From: Providencia rettgeri
GTDB taxonomy: Bacteria; Pseudomonadota; Gammaproteobacteria; Enterobacterales; Enterobacteriaceae
Length of the DNA stretch: 64,000 nt
Reading direction: 5' to 3'
NCBI RefSeq assembly: GCF_041075285.1
Contig: NZ_CP163512.1
Location: 4,154,001-4,218,000, forward strand
Shown here: piece after piece, positions 36,463 through 45,517 of the stretch
How positions within the stretch are numbered: the stretch's first letter is position 1
How the letters are laid out: the number at the start of each line of letters is the position of its first letter
The notes under the pieces: generated by a model
Seen by the model: the letters and a program-made list of their open reading frames with translations, nothing else
The model's database searches: none
Told to the model about the DNA's origin: nothing
Translations under genes and position numbers: made by a program

Positions 36463-37254
36463 ATGAAAACATTATGTTATACCATGAAAGATGCAAATGA
36501 CTGGGCTGAATTTTCGGGGGACTATAACCCTATACACTTTGATCTTGCATGGGTCCAAGCTCGTGGAGGGAACCATTTAAGTGTACATGGGATGCGGGCT
36601 TTATTAGATGTAAAACACTTTTCGAGTCAGCAATTTTTGCAGGCAACTTTCGAGGCGGATCAGGCGATAAAATGTGTTATTCGCATTCGATATCCACTAT
36701 GGAACAATGTTAAATATCCGTTGGTGGCAGGGAATAAGCTCGGGTCATCGGCAATTTTAATGACTGGAGGGCAAAAGTGTATAACTTGCAATTTATCCTC
36801 TACTGATCGAACCGCATTAATACAAACACAAGATACGCAGTATATTTGTGCTAACGACGTATTAAATATGCAGAAAACCTTTGATGCTCGTTTTTCTAAA
36901 TTACCACTTTGGATTTTCTTAGATGCTATTGTTTTTAAACATTTAATTGAAAATGAAAATATTTTAAAGGGAAACCATCTTACCGATTGGTTTCCGAAAA
37001 ATGCCAACCTAAAAGATATTTTTGCACATTATTCTGTTGTGCAAACTCATCAAGAAGTGCAATTCGACCCGATATTTTTACAACCTGATCCCTTCAGCGG
37101 TAAAAGTGATGCTATCAAAATTGGCATACAGCCAGAAATTGTAACGGGGGATATCCATTCAGGGTTATTGGTTTGCATACAAATAGTCGCAGAGTATCAA
37201 CATAAATTGTTAAGCAATTCAATAACATTAAAAATAAGTTCAACACATGCATAG
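36463..37254 (+). CDS. MaoC-like (R)-hydratase/dehydratase
   Basis: Hot-dog-fold protein of 263 aa. The N-terminal FSGDYNPIHFD (D20, H25) followed by VHGMRALL is the catalytic signature of MaoC/PhaJ-type (R)-specific hydratases, which here would dehydrate 3-hydroxyacyl-ACP to the 2-enoyl form. The C-terminal half is less conserved and may be a degenerate second hot-dog. The start is ATG at 36463, 1 base after the ketosynthase stop. The remainder is AT-rich and lacks other known motifs. The chemistry suggests unsaturated or polyene chains when no enoyl reductase is supplied. Confidence 0.75.
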   Translation: MKTLCYTMKDANDWAEFSGDYNPIHFDLAWVQARGGNHLSVHGMRALLDVKHFSSQQFLQATFEADQAIKCVIRIRYPLWNNVKYPLVAGNKLGSSAILMTGGQKCITCNLSSTDRTALIQTQDTQYICANDVLNMQKTFDARFSKLPLWIFLDAIVFKHLIENENILKGNHLTDWFPKNANLKDIFAHYSVVQTHQEVQFDPIFLQPDPFSGKSDAIKIGIQPEIVTGDIHSGLLVCIQIVAEYQHKLLSNSITLKISSTHA

Positions 37255-37274
37255 CGTATAAAAAGGAAAAGTAC

Positions 37275-37523
37275 ATGAGTGATTATCAAACAATTTACAC
37301 TAAAATTAATGCAATGATCTGTGATGCAAAAGACCTCGATGAAGATATTGATGCAGAGCAGACACTCGATCAAATTAAATTCGACAGCCTTGATTATGTA
37401 GAATTAATGGTACTCGTAAAGCGCGAATTTAATGTCACACTTACCGCAGATTTTTTCATTGAACATCCCACAATGACGATCAAGGAAATGATCGAGTATA
37501 TTAGTAAGGAGTCAAGTTCGTAA
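37275..37523 (+). CDS. Acyl carrier protein
   Basis: Acidic protein of 82 aa with the phosphopantetheine attachment motif FDSLDYVEL (Ser38) and the helix II acidic face of ACPs. It is distinct from housekeeping AcpP. AAAGGAAAAG precedes the ATG and the stop is followed after 1 base by the ketoreductase gene. It would carry the growing chain for the neighbouring ketosynthase, ketoreductase and dehydratase, and donate it to the LpxL-type acyltransferase. Confidence 0.92.
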   Translation: MSDYQTIYTKINAMICDAKDLDEDIDAEQTLDQIKFDSLDYVELMVLVKREFNVTLTADFFIEHPTMTIKEMIEYISKESSS

Positions 37524-37524
37524 T

Positions 37525-38262
37525 ATGTCTACTCAATGGATTTTAATTACTGGTGGGAGCCGTGGTATAGGGCGATCACTGGTTATCGAATTGCAAAAAA
37601 ATTGGCATGTCGTATTTACGGGGCGAAGTGAAGAGGGGTTAACAGAAACCTTGAACGCAGTAAGTAACAATGCTTCTGGCTCATGGGTTAAAGGTTATGC
37701 CTGTGATGGAAAAGATGAAAAGCAAGTTGAGCAATTGGCGCATAAATTACTCAATTTATTTGGTGCGCCGAGTGCGATTATTCATAATGCGGGCATTGCT
37801 AGAGATGCTCTTCATATTCATCAAAATGCGGACATTTGGCAGGATGTAATGGATAATAACTTGATGTCAATTATTAATTGGGATCGTCATTTAGTGCCTG
37901 CTATGTTGCTAGAAGGGCGAGGTTCGATTGTATTAATGTCCTCTGTGACAGGATTAAAGGGCAATATTGGGCAAACCGCGTATGCCGCAAGTAAAGCCGC
38001 TATGTTCGGTATTGCTCGATCCTTGGCGCATGAGGTAGGGCGTTTTGGTGTCCGTGTAAATTGTGTGGCTCCAGGCTTGATTGATAGCGACATGACCAAG
38101 GCTATTCCTGACGCTAAGTTAAAAGCAATGTTAAGAACTATTCCTTTACGTCGTCTTGGTAAACCAGAAGAAGTGGCTAAAACCGTTGAATTTTTAATCA
38201 GTGATAATAGTCGATACTTAACGGGACAAACTATTACGTTAGATGGTGGTTTTAGTGCTTAA
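37525..38262 (+). CDS. 3-oxoacyl-ACP reductase (FabG-type SDR)
   Basis: Short-chain dehydrogenase of 245 aa. The NADPH-binding TGGSRGIGRS is at 9-18, HNAG at 87-90, and the catalytic Ser140, Tyr153 and Lys157 (YAASK) are in place. The end LTGQTITLDGGFSA is typical of FabG. It would reduce 3-ketoacyl-ACP made by the cluster ketosynthase. Last gene of the cluster; a hairpin at 38515 follows after about 250 AT-rich bases. Confidence 0.92.
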   Translation: MSTQWILITGGSRGIGRSLVIELQKNWHVVFTGRSEEGLTETLNAVSNNASGSWVKGYACDGKDEKQVEQLAHKLLNLFGAPSAIIHNAGIARDALHIHQNADIWQDVMDNNLMSIINWDRHLVPAMLLEGRGSIVLMSSVTGLKGNIGQTAYAASKAAMFGIARSLAHEVGRFGVRVNCVAPGLIDSDMTKAIPDAKLKAMLRTIPLRRLGKPEEVAKTVEFLISDNSRYLTGQTITLDGGFSA

Positions 38263-38600
38263 TATTGATGGGTATTTTTACTTATTTATTCATCAGTTAA
38301 GTGAGTTAATAACCAAACTAACAATGATAAGGTAATGCTGTTCAATACTATTTAATTGCTAAAGGTGAAGAGTAATATTACGTTCGTTCAAGTACATTTA
38401 ATCGTAAGTTTTTCACTCATATTCTTAATAAATGTATTTTTTTTAGGGGTATTATATAAATATAAAAATATCAAAAATTAAGAAAACCTTAAATAATGTT
38501 TAAAATGCAATAAAAAAGCTCCAGTAATTAACTTACTTGGAGCTTTGTATTGAGGGTGGAATAAAAAGGGTAAATACAAATTTTATTTTCATCTTGCGTA
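38263..38600. other. AT-rich intergenic end of the peptide cluster
   Basis: Between the convergent ketoreductase and AraC-type regulator genes. Apart from the hairpin at 38515-38546 I see only AT-rich sequence and no ORF. Confidence 0.5.
38515..38546. terminator. Hairpin terminator between cluster and regulator
   Basis: AAAGCTCCA and TTGGAGCTTT pair, extended by GTAA/TTAC with one bulged base. It has A residues on the left and T residues on the right, so it can act in both directions. Confidence 0.7.
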
Positions 38601-39008
38601 TCAAGCTACTTTAGGTTCCAGCAGTAAAGGGTCATTTTGACTTTCACCGGAAATTCGGTAGATTGACGGCGATGTGCCTAAATAAGCGCGAAATCGCTTT
38701 GCAAATGATTGTTGGGAGTCAAATTGATATTTTAATGCAATATCAATTACTTGTAATTCTGTGGTGCAGAGATCCTTTGCCGCTTCACAAATCCGTCTTC
38801 GGCGAATATATTCCCCCAAAGGCATACCAACAACTTTACGAAATACTCTTTGTAAATGCCACTTTGTATATCCAGATTTTAGTGCAATATCATCCAGTAG
38901 TAGACGACTAGTTAAGTTCATTTCAATCCAAACGATTATTTCATTAACAACTGTAGATTGAAACTCTGTGTATTTCCCACTATAAGGGGCTGGAATTTCT
39001 TTATACAT
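38601..39008 (-). CDS. MarA/SoxS/AarP-type AraC-family activator
   Basis: Transcription activator of 135 aa consisting of two helix-turn-helix motifs (LLLDDIALKSGYTKWHLQRVF and VIDIALKYQFDSQQSFAKRF) and no effector domain. This architecture is that of MarA, SoxS and RamA. Size fits AarP, the Providencia stuartii activator of the chromosomal aac(2')-Ia gene, which is the likeliest identity if the organism is Providencia; I cannot confirm it. Such regulators bind marboxes and raise efflux and lower porin expression. It is convergent with the peptide cluster, so control of the cluster is possible but not shown. Confidence 0.85.
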   Translation of the reverse strand: MYKEIPAPYSGKYTEFQSTVVNEIIVWIEMNLTSRLLLDDIALKSGYTKWHLQRVFRKVVGMPLGEYIRRRRICEAAKDLCTTELQVIDIALKYQFDSQQSFAKRFRAYLGTSPSIYRISGESQNDPLLLEPKVA

Positions 39009-39566
39009 AATGTTTTTCCTACTAGTTACTTTTTAATCATATCCCTCATTAGCTAAATCACCAATAAATAAAGGCTAAACAAATACGAATACAGATTGTT
39101 AATTTGTTAAATGGTATTAATACCAATTTTTAATTAATATTCGAACAGTGGTGTTTACCTTAAGGTAATATATTCACCAAGGGATGAGTATAATCAGCAA
39201 CATTTGATTCTCGACCTTGTAGTCAGCCATATCACAGCAAAGACAACGATTATTTATACAAAACTGTGCGTCGGAATCGATTTTTTGAGTCTGTATTTTC
39301 TTAAGCACTATGCTACAACCTAAAGTTGACGTTAAATCAAGGGGGAAATAGCGTTAATTAACGAGTGAATAAAACTTTATATTGATTAAAAATAAGTCAA
39401 TAATTCTGATGGCATTGAGTGTGATAAAGCTCGCATTTAGGAAGGATGAATACTGAAAAACGAAAAAATGATTGTCATAAATAAAAAATTATGTTTTCTT
39501 AAAGGCAGTTAAGCAAACTACAACAAAAATTGAACTGACAGATTAAAACAGGAAAAACCCGTGAAC
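39009..39566. other. Regulatory region between AraC-type gene and ivbL
   Basis: About 560 bases without a gene. Two perfect 14-bp palindromes occur: TGGTATTAATACCA (39112-39125) and TTACCTTAAGGTAA (39155-39168), upstream of the minus-strand regulator. The ilvB promoter should be in the right half, but I could not assign a convincing -35/-10 pair. Confidence 0.5.
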
Positions 39567-39656
39567 ATGACTGCTAATCACTCAAACCTACTACTAACCG
39601 CGCCACGTGCTGCGGTGGTCGTGCGTGTGGTGGTGGTCGTGGGCTTAGCGCCGTAA
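39567..39656 (+). CDS. ivbL: ilvBN operon leader peptide
   Basis: Leader of 29 aa (MTANHSNLLLTAPRAAVVVR then VVVVVGLAP). Valine and leucine codons are clustered: VVV, a run of five V, and LLL. E. coli IvbL has the same layout, ending VVVVVG plus a short tail. Ribosome stalling at Val/Leu codons when charged tRNA is scarce prevents formation of the terminator at 39683 and lets ilvBN be transcribed. An in-frame GTG at 39561 is an alternative start. Confidence 0.93.
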   Translation: MTANHSNLLLTAPRAAVVVRVVVVVGLAP

Positions 39657-39682
39657 CGGGTACAAATCAACGCAGATTTAGA

Positions 39683-39717
39683 AACCCCGCCGGCGCAAAC
39701 CGAGCGGGGTTTTTTTA
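39683..39717 (+). terminator. ilvBN attenuator terminator
   Basis: AACCCCGC and GCGGGGTT form the stem, followed by TTTTTT. It lies 27 bases after the ivbL stop and before ilvB. Confidence 0.92.
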
Positions 39718-39757
39718 TTATCACTCGCTCAAATTCGCAGGCTAGCAAAGGATAATT

Positions 39758-41458
39758 ATGATGAGCGAATCGGGCACCATATCACCACAGAAAACCCGTT
39801 TTACGGGGGCAGAGTTAATCGTCTATTTATTGGAAAAACATGGTATTACCATTGTTTCAGGCATCCCAGGCGGGGCTGCTTTACCCTTTTATGATGCATT
39901 AGGAAAAAGTAAAAAAATTCGCCACATTCTTGCTCGCCATGAGCAAGGGGCAGGTTTTATTGCCCAAGGTATTGCTCGAACAACGGGTAAAGCTGCTGTA
40001 TGTATTTCCTCTAGCGGCCCCGGTGCAACCAATTTAGTGACCGCAATTGCGGATGCAAAATTAGATTCTATTCCGCTAGTGTGCATTACGGCGCAAGTAC
40101 CTTCCTCAATGATTGGGACTGATGCATTCCAAGAAGTTGATACTTATGGTATTTCTATTCCAGTCACCAAACATAATTATTTAGTTCGTAGCATCAATGA
40201 GTTACCTCAGGTGATTTGTGATGCTTTTCGTATTGCCGAGTCAGGTCGTCCGGGACCGGTTTGGATTGACATACCGAAAGACGTTCAAACCGCGACCATT
40301 GAATTAACGGAAATACCTAAAGTTTTACCGAAAGATAAAGCGCCGACTTTTGATATGGAAAAAGTGATCCAAGCGGCGCAGATGATCAACGAAGCCAAAC
40401 GTCCAGTGCTGTATTTTGGGGGAGGGGTTATTAGTTCATCCTCAACAGAAACGGCGATTGCATTTGCTGAAAAAGCCTCTTTACCAACAACGATGACCCT
40501 AATGGCATTGGGTACGGTTCCTATGCGCCATCCGTTGTACTTAGGGATGTTAGGTATGCATGCGGCAGCAAGTACCAATATGGTTATGGAAGAGTCGGAT
40601 TTACTGATTGTTATTGGGGCACGTTTTGATGATAGAGCCATCGGAAAAGCCGAAAAATTTTGCCCTAATGCCAAAATTATTCATGTAGATATTGATAAAG
40701 CGGAAATCAGTAAAATTAAGCGCCCAGATATTGCCATCCATGCTGATGCAGGACAAATTTTAGAATTATTACTGCCATTGGTTGAGCGAAACACGCGAAG
40801 TGAATGGATCAAACGAGTGGACGAGTTAAAACAAAAATACCCATTAAATTTGAGTGATGCAGATAACCCGTTAAATCATTATGGATTGGTATTAGCGGCG
40901 GCGCGTGCTGCGGGTGAAGATGCTATTGTTACTACGGATGTTGGACAACATCAAATGTGGGCTGCGCAGGTTTATCCGTTATCTCGCCCTCGTCAATGGC
41001 TGACTTCGGGCGGTTTAGGCACGATGGGATTTGGTTTACCTGCCGCGATTGGTGCCGCTTTAGCAGAGCCTGAAAAAACCATCGTTTGCTTTTCCGGCGA
41101 TGGTAGTTTGATGATGAATATTCAAGAATTAGCGACCGCAGCAGAGCACCAGTTAAATATCAAGATCGTTTTGATGAATAACCAAGCGTTGGGCATGGTT
41201 CATCAGCAACAAGACTTATTTTTTGAAAACCGTATATTTGCTGCTGCTTATCCCTATCAAACTGATTTTATTAAGATAGCGGCGGGCTTTGGTTTACAAA
41301 CCTGCGATTTGAATAATGAAGCAGACCCTGCAATGGCGTTGGAAGCCGTGATGAATACAAAAGGCCCTTGCTTAATACATGCCTTGATCGATGTGAATCA
41401 GAAAGTATATCCAATGGTTCCACCAGGTGCCGCTAATATTGATATGATTGGAGCGTAA
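39758..41458 (+). CDS. ilvB: Acetolactate synthase I, large (catalytic) subunit
   Basis: ThDP-dependent enzyme of branched-chain amino acid synthesis, 566 aa. The N-terminal ThDP-binding Glu is in [15 protein letters not shown], the FAD-binding middle domain includes [12 protein letters not shown], and the ThDP/Mg site is [22 protein letters not shown] at 39758 or 39761 are both usable with AAAGGA upstream. Preceded by the Val/Leu-rich leader, which identifies isozyme I rather than II or III. ilvN follows after 2 bases. Confidence 0.96.
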   Translation: MMSESGTISPQKTRFTGAELIVYLLEKHGITIVSGIPGGAALPFYDALGKSKKIRHILARHEQGAGFIAQGIARTTGKAAVCISSSGPGATNLVTAIADAKLDSIPLVCITAQVPSSMIGTDAFQEVDTYGISIPVTKHNYLVRSINELPQVICDAFRIAESGRPGPVWIDIPKDVQTATIELTEIPKVLPKDKAPTFDMEKVIQAAQMINEAKRPVLYFGGGVISSSSTETAIAFAEKASLPTTMTLMALGTVPMRHPLYLGMLGMHAAASTNMVMEESDLLIVIGARFDDRAIGKAEKFCPNAKIIHVDIDKAEISKIKRPDIAIHADAGQILELLLPLVERNTRSEWIKRVDELKQKYPLNLSDADNPLNHYGLVLAAARAAGEDAIVTTDVGQHQMWAAQVYPLSRPRQWLTSGGLGTMGFGLPAAIGAALAEPEKTIVCFSGDGSLMMNIQELATAAEHQLNIKIVLMNNQALGMVHQQQDLFFENRIFAAAYPYQTDFIKIAAGFGLQTCDLNNEADPAMALEAVMNTKGPCLIHALIDVNQKVYPMVPPGAANIDMIGA

Positions 41459-41460
41459 TT

Positions 41461-41745
41461 ATGGTACTTGAACATCACCCAATTGCTTTAGAGTTAATTG
41501 TTCGTAACCACCCTGGTGTTATGTCGCATATTTGTGGTCTGTTTGCTCGCCGAGCATTTAACGTCGATGGTATCCTCTGTATGCCAATAAAAGATAAAGA
41601 TGAAAGCCGAATTTGGTTATTAGTCCAAAAAGACGAACGCTTGTCGCAAATGATTAATCAAGTTGAAAAACTTGAAGATGTCAGGGAAGTGCGTTTTAGC
41701 GATAACTTACAGCTATTTGAAATCATGCAAAATTATTTGCAGTGA
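41461..41745 (+). CDS. ilvN: Acetolactate synthase I, regulatory subunit
   Basis: ACT-domain subunit of 94 aa (E. coli IlvN 96) that activates IlvB and gives valine feedback inhibition. The ACT pattern is clear: [30 protein letters not shown] is split here only for length ([18 protein letters not shown], then [13 protein letters not shown]). It lies 2 bases after ilvB and is followed by a terminator at 41766. Confidence 0.96.
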   Translation: MVLEHHPIALELIVRNHPGVMSHICGLFARRAFNVDGILCMPIKDKDESRIWLLVQKDERLSQMINQVEKLEDVREVRFSDNLQLFEIMQNYLQ

Positions 41746-41765
41746 TCCTTAAATTTACTTTTCAC

Positions 41766-41799
41766 ATAAGCTCATACGTTAGTATGGGCTTATTTTTTG
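41766..41799 (+). terminator. Terminator of ilvBN
   Basis: ATAAGCTCATAC and GTATGGGCTTAT pair with one G-T, loop GTTA, followed by TTTTT. Confidence 0.9.
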
Positions 41800-41909
41800 T
41801 CCAAGCAATATTGTTTTTAGGGTTTCTTAAAGCGAACGATAATGATATAACATCAAAAGATAAACCAAAAGCTTCTAAGTTGTCGGTGAATAATAAAAGG
41901 AACATAACG

Positions 41910-42572
41910 ATGCAAAATAACATCTATCTTTTAAATACATATCAATATGAAGTAGAAACAAACCTGATTAATCAAGGGCATGATGAGGAGGGAGCATGGA
42001 TAGCGTTAGAAGATAATATTTTCCACCCTCAAGGTGGAGGGCAACCAGCTGACACCGCTTGGGTGAATGATATTACTGTTCGGATTAAGAAACATTCAAA
42101 TGGTTTAATTGTCGCATATCTCCCTGATAGCGTGTCTTTTAATCTGGCGGAAAAGGTGAGCGCAAGGGTTGATAGCGAGAAACGCCGGCGCTATGCTGCA
42201 TTGCATACCGCAGGGCATTTGTTGAATTGGGAATTACGTCGTTTTGGTTGGATGGCACAAAAAGGGCATCATTTTCCCGATGAGTCACGTGTTGAATTTA
42301 CTATGATGGGAAATCAAGCCACGCCTTTCGAAGAGCTTGATAGCGTGCAAATTGAAAGTATCGTCAATCAAAGCCTACAAAGTGCTCGTAAAGTCGATAT
42401 CAGACAAAATGGCGACATGCGAATAAGTTACATCGACCAAACGGAAGAGATGCCATGCGGAGGAACGCATGTGGCTTCATTAGATGATATTTGCCATTTT
42501 TCAATTAAGTCGATGAAATTTAAAAAAGGAACTTTACGTATTAGCTATGATGCCGAGCATGTTGTTGCTTAA
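41910..42572 (+). CDS. AlaX-type alanyl-tRNA editing protein
   Basis: Free-standing trans-editing domain that hydrolyses mischarged Ser- or Gly-tRNA(Ala). The 220-aa protein contains the zinc ligands HTAGH (HxxxH) and CGGTH (CxxxH) and the editing-site FHPQGGGQPADT of the AlaRS second additional domain. ATG at 41910 (MQNNIYLLNTYQYEVE) with AAAAGGA upstream is chosen; the frame is open to 41742, but that extension would translate the ilvBN terminator and a hydrophobic stretch. The stop overlaps the convergent XRE-cupin gene by 4 bases. Confidence 0.87.
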   Translation: MQNNIYLLNTYQYEVETNLINQGHDEEGAWIALEDNIFHPQGGGQPADTAWVNDITVRIKKHSNGLIVAYLPDSVSFNLAEKVSARVDSEKRRRYAALHTAGHLLNWELRRFGWMAQKGHHFPDESRVEFTMMGNQATPFEELDSVQIESIVNQSLQSARKVDIRQNGDMRISYIDQTEEMPCGGTHVASLDDICHFSIKSMKFKKGTLRISYDAEHVVA

Positions 42573-43129
42573 ACACCATCACTGATGTGTGAGTATGTCA
42601 TCACGACAGTGGCTTGAAGTTCGCCTTCCATACATAAGTAACTGTGTGGAAAATCACCACTAAATGCATAAAAATCCCCTGCTTCTAAAACAATGTTTTG
42701 CTCGTTGTTTAAGCGTAACATGAGTGAACCTGAGTTAACCATAATATGTTCATGGGTTCCTGTCATGTGGGCAGGGCTATTAATAATTGCCCCTCGCTTC
42801 ATTGTTAATTGCCAAATTTCTGAGATATTTCCCATGCTGATGCGGAATTTAAACTGTTGTGAATATTCATCCTCATCATTCACCGTTGATTTGACAAAAT
42901 ATGGGTAGATTTCATGTTGCCGGGTAAAGAGATCGCTCAGTGGAAATCGTAGTGCAACGGCAATAGATTCTAATGTGTCAATGCGAGGGTTTGAATCACC
43001 GGATTCTAATTTGGATAGTGCTGCCTTAGATATGCCAGAAAGACGAGAAAGCTCGTTAAGAGAAAGATTTCTCGCTTGCCGAAGTAAACGGACTTTTTGT
43101 CCAATCTTTATGTTAATTTTTTTATCCAT
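42569..43129 (-). CDS. XRE-family regulator with cupin sensor domain
   Basis: Transcription regulator of 186 aa. An N-terminal lambda-repressor-type HTH (about residues 9-63, SLNELSRLSGISKAALSKLE) is followed by a cupin domain (about 108-180, with THEHIMVNSGSLMLRL and EAGDFYAFSGDFPHSY), which usually senses a small metabolite. It is divergent from the TSUP exporter gene and probably controls it. Ligand unknown. Confidence 0.88.
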   Translation of the reverse strand: MDKKINIKIGQKVRLLRQARNLSLNELSRLSGISKAALSKLESGDSNPRIDTLESIAVALRFPLSDLFTRQHEIYPYFVKSTVNDEDEYSQQFKFRISMGNISEIWQLTMKRGAIINSPAHMTGTHEHIMVNSGSLMLRLNNEQNIVLEAGDFYAFSGDFPHSYLCMEGELQATVVMTYSHISDGV

Positions 43130-43339
43130 TTAGGCCTGTCCCTGAACAGTGGTTTATCATGTTAATTCTACATCACTCAGCGGATCAAATCACATACTCT
43201 CAGTTATCCATATTATTTCAATGTGTTATTTTATTTTTTGATAGAGATTAGAATTTTAAAAAATCTAAAAAATAAAACTATTTAATAATTACGATAAAAA
43301 CTATAGTGGAAGCGTTAAAAACTTTCGGAGCTAAGCGCT

Positions 43340-44092
43340 ATGCCGTTTGAATTATTATCACCAGAAATGGCGATTTGTTTTATAACATTATTATTTGCCT
43401 ACCTCGTTTTTGGAATGGCAGGTTTTGGGTCTGCACTCATTGCGACACCTGTACTCGCGATGTATTTACCGTTGAATATGATCGTTCCCATTTTGGCTTT
43501 AATTGATTTAACGGCAGCGGTATTAAATTTATTTAAAGATGGTAAAAATGCAGATTATCAGGAAATAAAGTGGATAATTCCCCTCATGATAGTGGGAAGT
43601 TTAATCGGTGCTGCCATTTTATTAAAAACACGACCGGATATTTTGGTTTTATTATTAGGAATATTTGTTATTGGCTACGTATTAAATGCTTTCTTTTCAA
43701 AAAAAGCCAAAAAACCATTTTCAAAAGCACTGGTTGTGCCATTTAGTTTGATTGGTGGTGTTTTTAGTGCGCTATTCGGTAGTGGTGGCTTTATTTATGC
43801 AATGTATCTGTCCAGCCGTATTGAAGATAAACAGCGTTTTCGTATTACTCAAATGACATTGATTGGTTTTAGTACACTCACTCGAGTAGTGATTTTTCTT
43901 GTGATGGGAGTGTATCTTAACCTTGATATTTTATTGATTACATTATCATTTTTACCCGCGATGTTGATTGGTACATGGGTAGGAAGGCACATTACATTAA
44001 AAATCTCCCGTGAAGCTTTTTTGAAAATTATCAATATGGTTATTTTGATTTCAGGCATTGCTTTGTTATATCGATATTTCTTTGTCCTCTAA
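43340..44092 (+). CDS. TauE/SafE-family (TSUP) membrane exporter
   Basis: Integral membrane protein of 250 aa with about 7-8 hydrophobic segments and the internal repeat of the sulfite exporter TauE/SafE family (first repeat GMAGFGSALIATPVLAMYLP, second SLIGGVFSALFGSGGFIYAM). Family members export sulfite, sulfoacetate or other organic anions; the substrate here is unknown. It is divergent from the XRE-cupin regulator. Confidence 0.88.
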   Translation: MPFELLSPEMAICFITLLFAYLVFGMAGFGSALIATPVLAMYLPLNMIVPILALIDLTAAVLNLFKDGKNADYQEIKWIIPLMIVGSLIGAAILLKTRPDILVLLLGIFVIGYVLNAFFSKKAKKPFSKALVVPFSLIGGVFSALFGSGGFIYAMYLSSRIEDKQRFRITQMTLIGFSTLTRVVIFLVMGVYLNLDILLITLSFLPAMLIGTWVGRHITLKISREAFLKIINMVILISGIALLYRYFFVL

Positions 44093-44278
44093 TTAAATAT
44101 TTGCCTTAAAACGTCACTTTATTTTATAAAGATAAATAGCGGAATATAGGTGACATGCTACAATCACCGCTGACATTATTAGGTTCTTTGATAATGCGGC
44201 GGTTTTTTATATTATTAATAATTAATTTTGTGGAGTTAAAGTCTAATTCTTTAATTGAGAGTTTAGATAAATATCAAA

Positions 44279-45475
44279 ATGAGCTCTGATAATCAGTGTT
44301 TACAAAATTTTCGACATTCTCCTTCATTTGCTATTTTTACGATCACCACCAGTATTGCTGTTATCGGTATCGTCATTGGGTTAAGCATTCCAATGGTGGC
44401 ATTGAGATTAAATAACTATGGTGTGAATGAACTTACTATCGGCATTATTTCCGCGGCTCCGGCTTTAGGGATGTTTCTTATTGCCCCTGTTGTTCAGCGT
44501 ATTGTGCAATGGTCAGGCAAGCGAAAGGCGATGTTAATCGCCACCATCATTTCAGGCATTAGCTTATTACCGTTATTAAGCACACTACCACTTTGGTTGT
44601 TATTTCCTTTGCGGTTAATAACAGGGCTAGCCAGTGGTGTGATGATTTGCTTAGGTGAAACGTGGATTAACGAATTATCGCCTGAAAATAAACGAGGTCG
44701 GATCCTCGCAATCTACACCACCGTGTTCACGGTAAGCCAGTTACTCGGGCCTTCTTTTATCGCTTATTATGGCGTAGAAGATAAATCTCCTCTGCTTATT
44801 TGTACTCTGATCCACCTGATTTCGGTTGTGTTATTTATTTTAATGGATCAAAAAGTGGGCGACCGAATTGCTGCTACCGCAGAAAAATCAAATTTCTCCA
44901 TTATTCAATTTGTGAAAGTTGCACCAGGGATCTGTGGGGGAATTCTATTTTTTGCCTTTTTTGATGGCACTATTTTATCCATGTTCCCAATCTACGGAAT
45001 GGGAATGGGGCATACTGAAGCTGTGGCTGCATTAATGATTAGCGCGATTTTAGCGGGTGATGCAATTATGCAATTGCCTTTTGGTTGGCTTGCTGATCAT
45101 ATGAACCGAGAAAAGCTCTATCGAATTTGTGGTGTTGTGACGCTAGCTGCCAGCATATTGTTGCCATTGACGATCACACAGCCCTATTTAATTTGGGGGT
45201 TATTGTTTGTATTAGGGGCAACCGCAGGGGCAATTTATACCATTGCATTAGTGCAAATTGGGCAATATTTTAAAGGAAATGAATTGATTATTGCCAATGC
45301 GGCAGCGGCGATGCTGTGGGGGATTGGTAATTTATCTGGACCACTATTTGCCGGAATGGCCACCTCCATTTCACCCTCAGGCTTACCTGTTTTGCTGATC
45401 TTATCCTCTGCGACTTTTTTGTGGTTTACCCGCGAAAAATACAGTGCCCAAGCCGTTGAACAGGCGACACATTGA
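44279..45475 (+). CDS. MFS transporter, YcaD-like
   Basis: Twelve-helix major facilitator of 398 aa. The conserved loop motifs GKRKAMLIATIISG and the GETWINELSPENKRGR region resemble the YcaD subgroup (TIGR-type MFS with unknown substrate). It follows the TSUP exporter gene in the same direction after 186 bases. A hairpin (45489-45511) lies between it and the convergent ArnT-like gene. Confidence 0.82.
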   Translation: MSSDNQCLQNFRHSPSFAIFTITTSIAVIGIVIGLSIPMVALRLNNYGVNELTIGIISAAPALGMFLIAPVVQRIVQWSGKRKAMLIATIISGISLLPLLSTLPLWLLFPLRLITGLASGVMICLGETWINELSPENKRGRILAIYTTVFTVSQLLGPSFIAYYGVEDKSPLLICTLIHLISVVLFILMDQKVGDRIAATAEKSNFSIIQFVKVAPGICGGILFFAFFDGTILSMFPIYGMGMGHTEAVAALMISAILAGDAIMQLPFGWLADHMNREKLYRICGVVTLAASILLPLTITQPYLIWGLLFVLGATAGAIYTIALVQIGQYFKGNELIIANAAAAMLWGIGNLSGPLFAGMATSISPSGLPVLLILSSATFLWFTREKYSAQAVEQATH

Positions 45476-45488
45476 TCTTTAATGGGGG

Positions 45489-45511
45489 ACGGGTGTCAAC
45501 AGCACACCCGT
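45489..45511. terminator. Hairpin between convergent MFS and ArnT-like genes
   Basis: ACGGGTGT and ACACCCGT form a perfect 8-bp stem. No T-run is present. Confidence 0.5.
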
Positions 45512-45517
45512 TACACG

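Noticed and set aside
26665..38262. Plain class II microcin operon
   Set aside because: A C39 exporter and precursor alone would fit, but the MacB pump, acyltransferase and four fatty-acid-type enzymes in the same transcription unit are not part of known class II microcin operons, so this description is incomplete.
41742..41909. Hydrophobic N-terminal extension of the AlaX-type protein
   Set aside because: It would be translated across the ilvBN terminator; the internal ATG at 41910 has a ribosome-binding site and gives the normal family N terminus.
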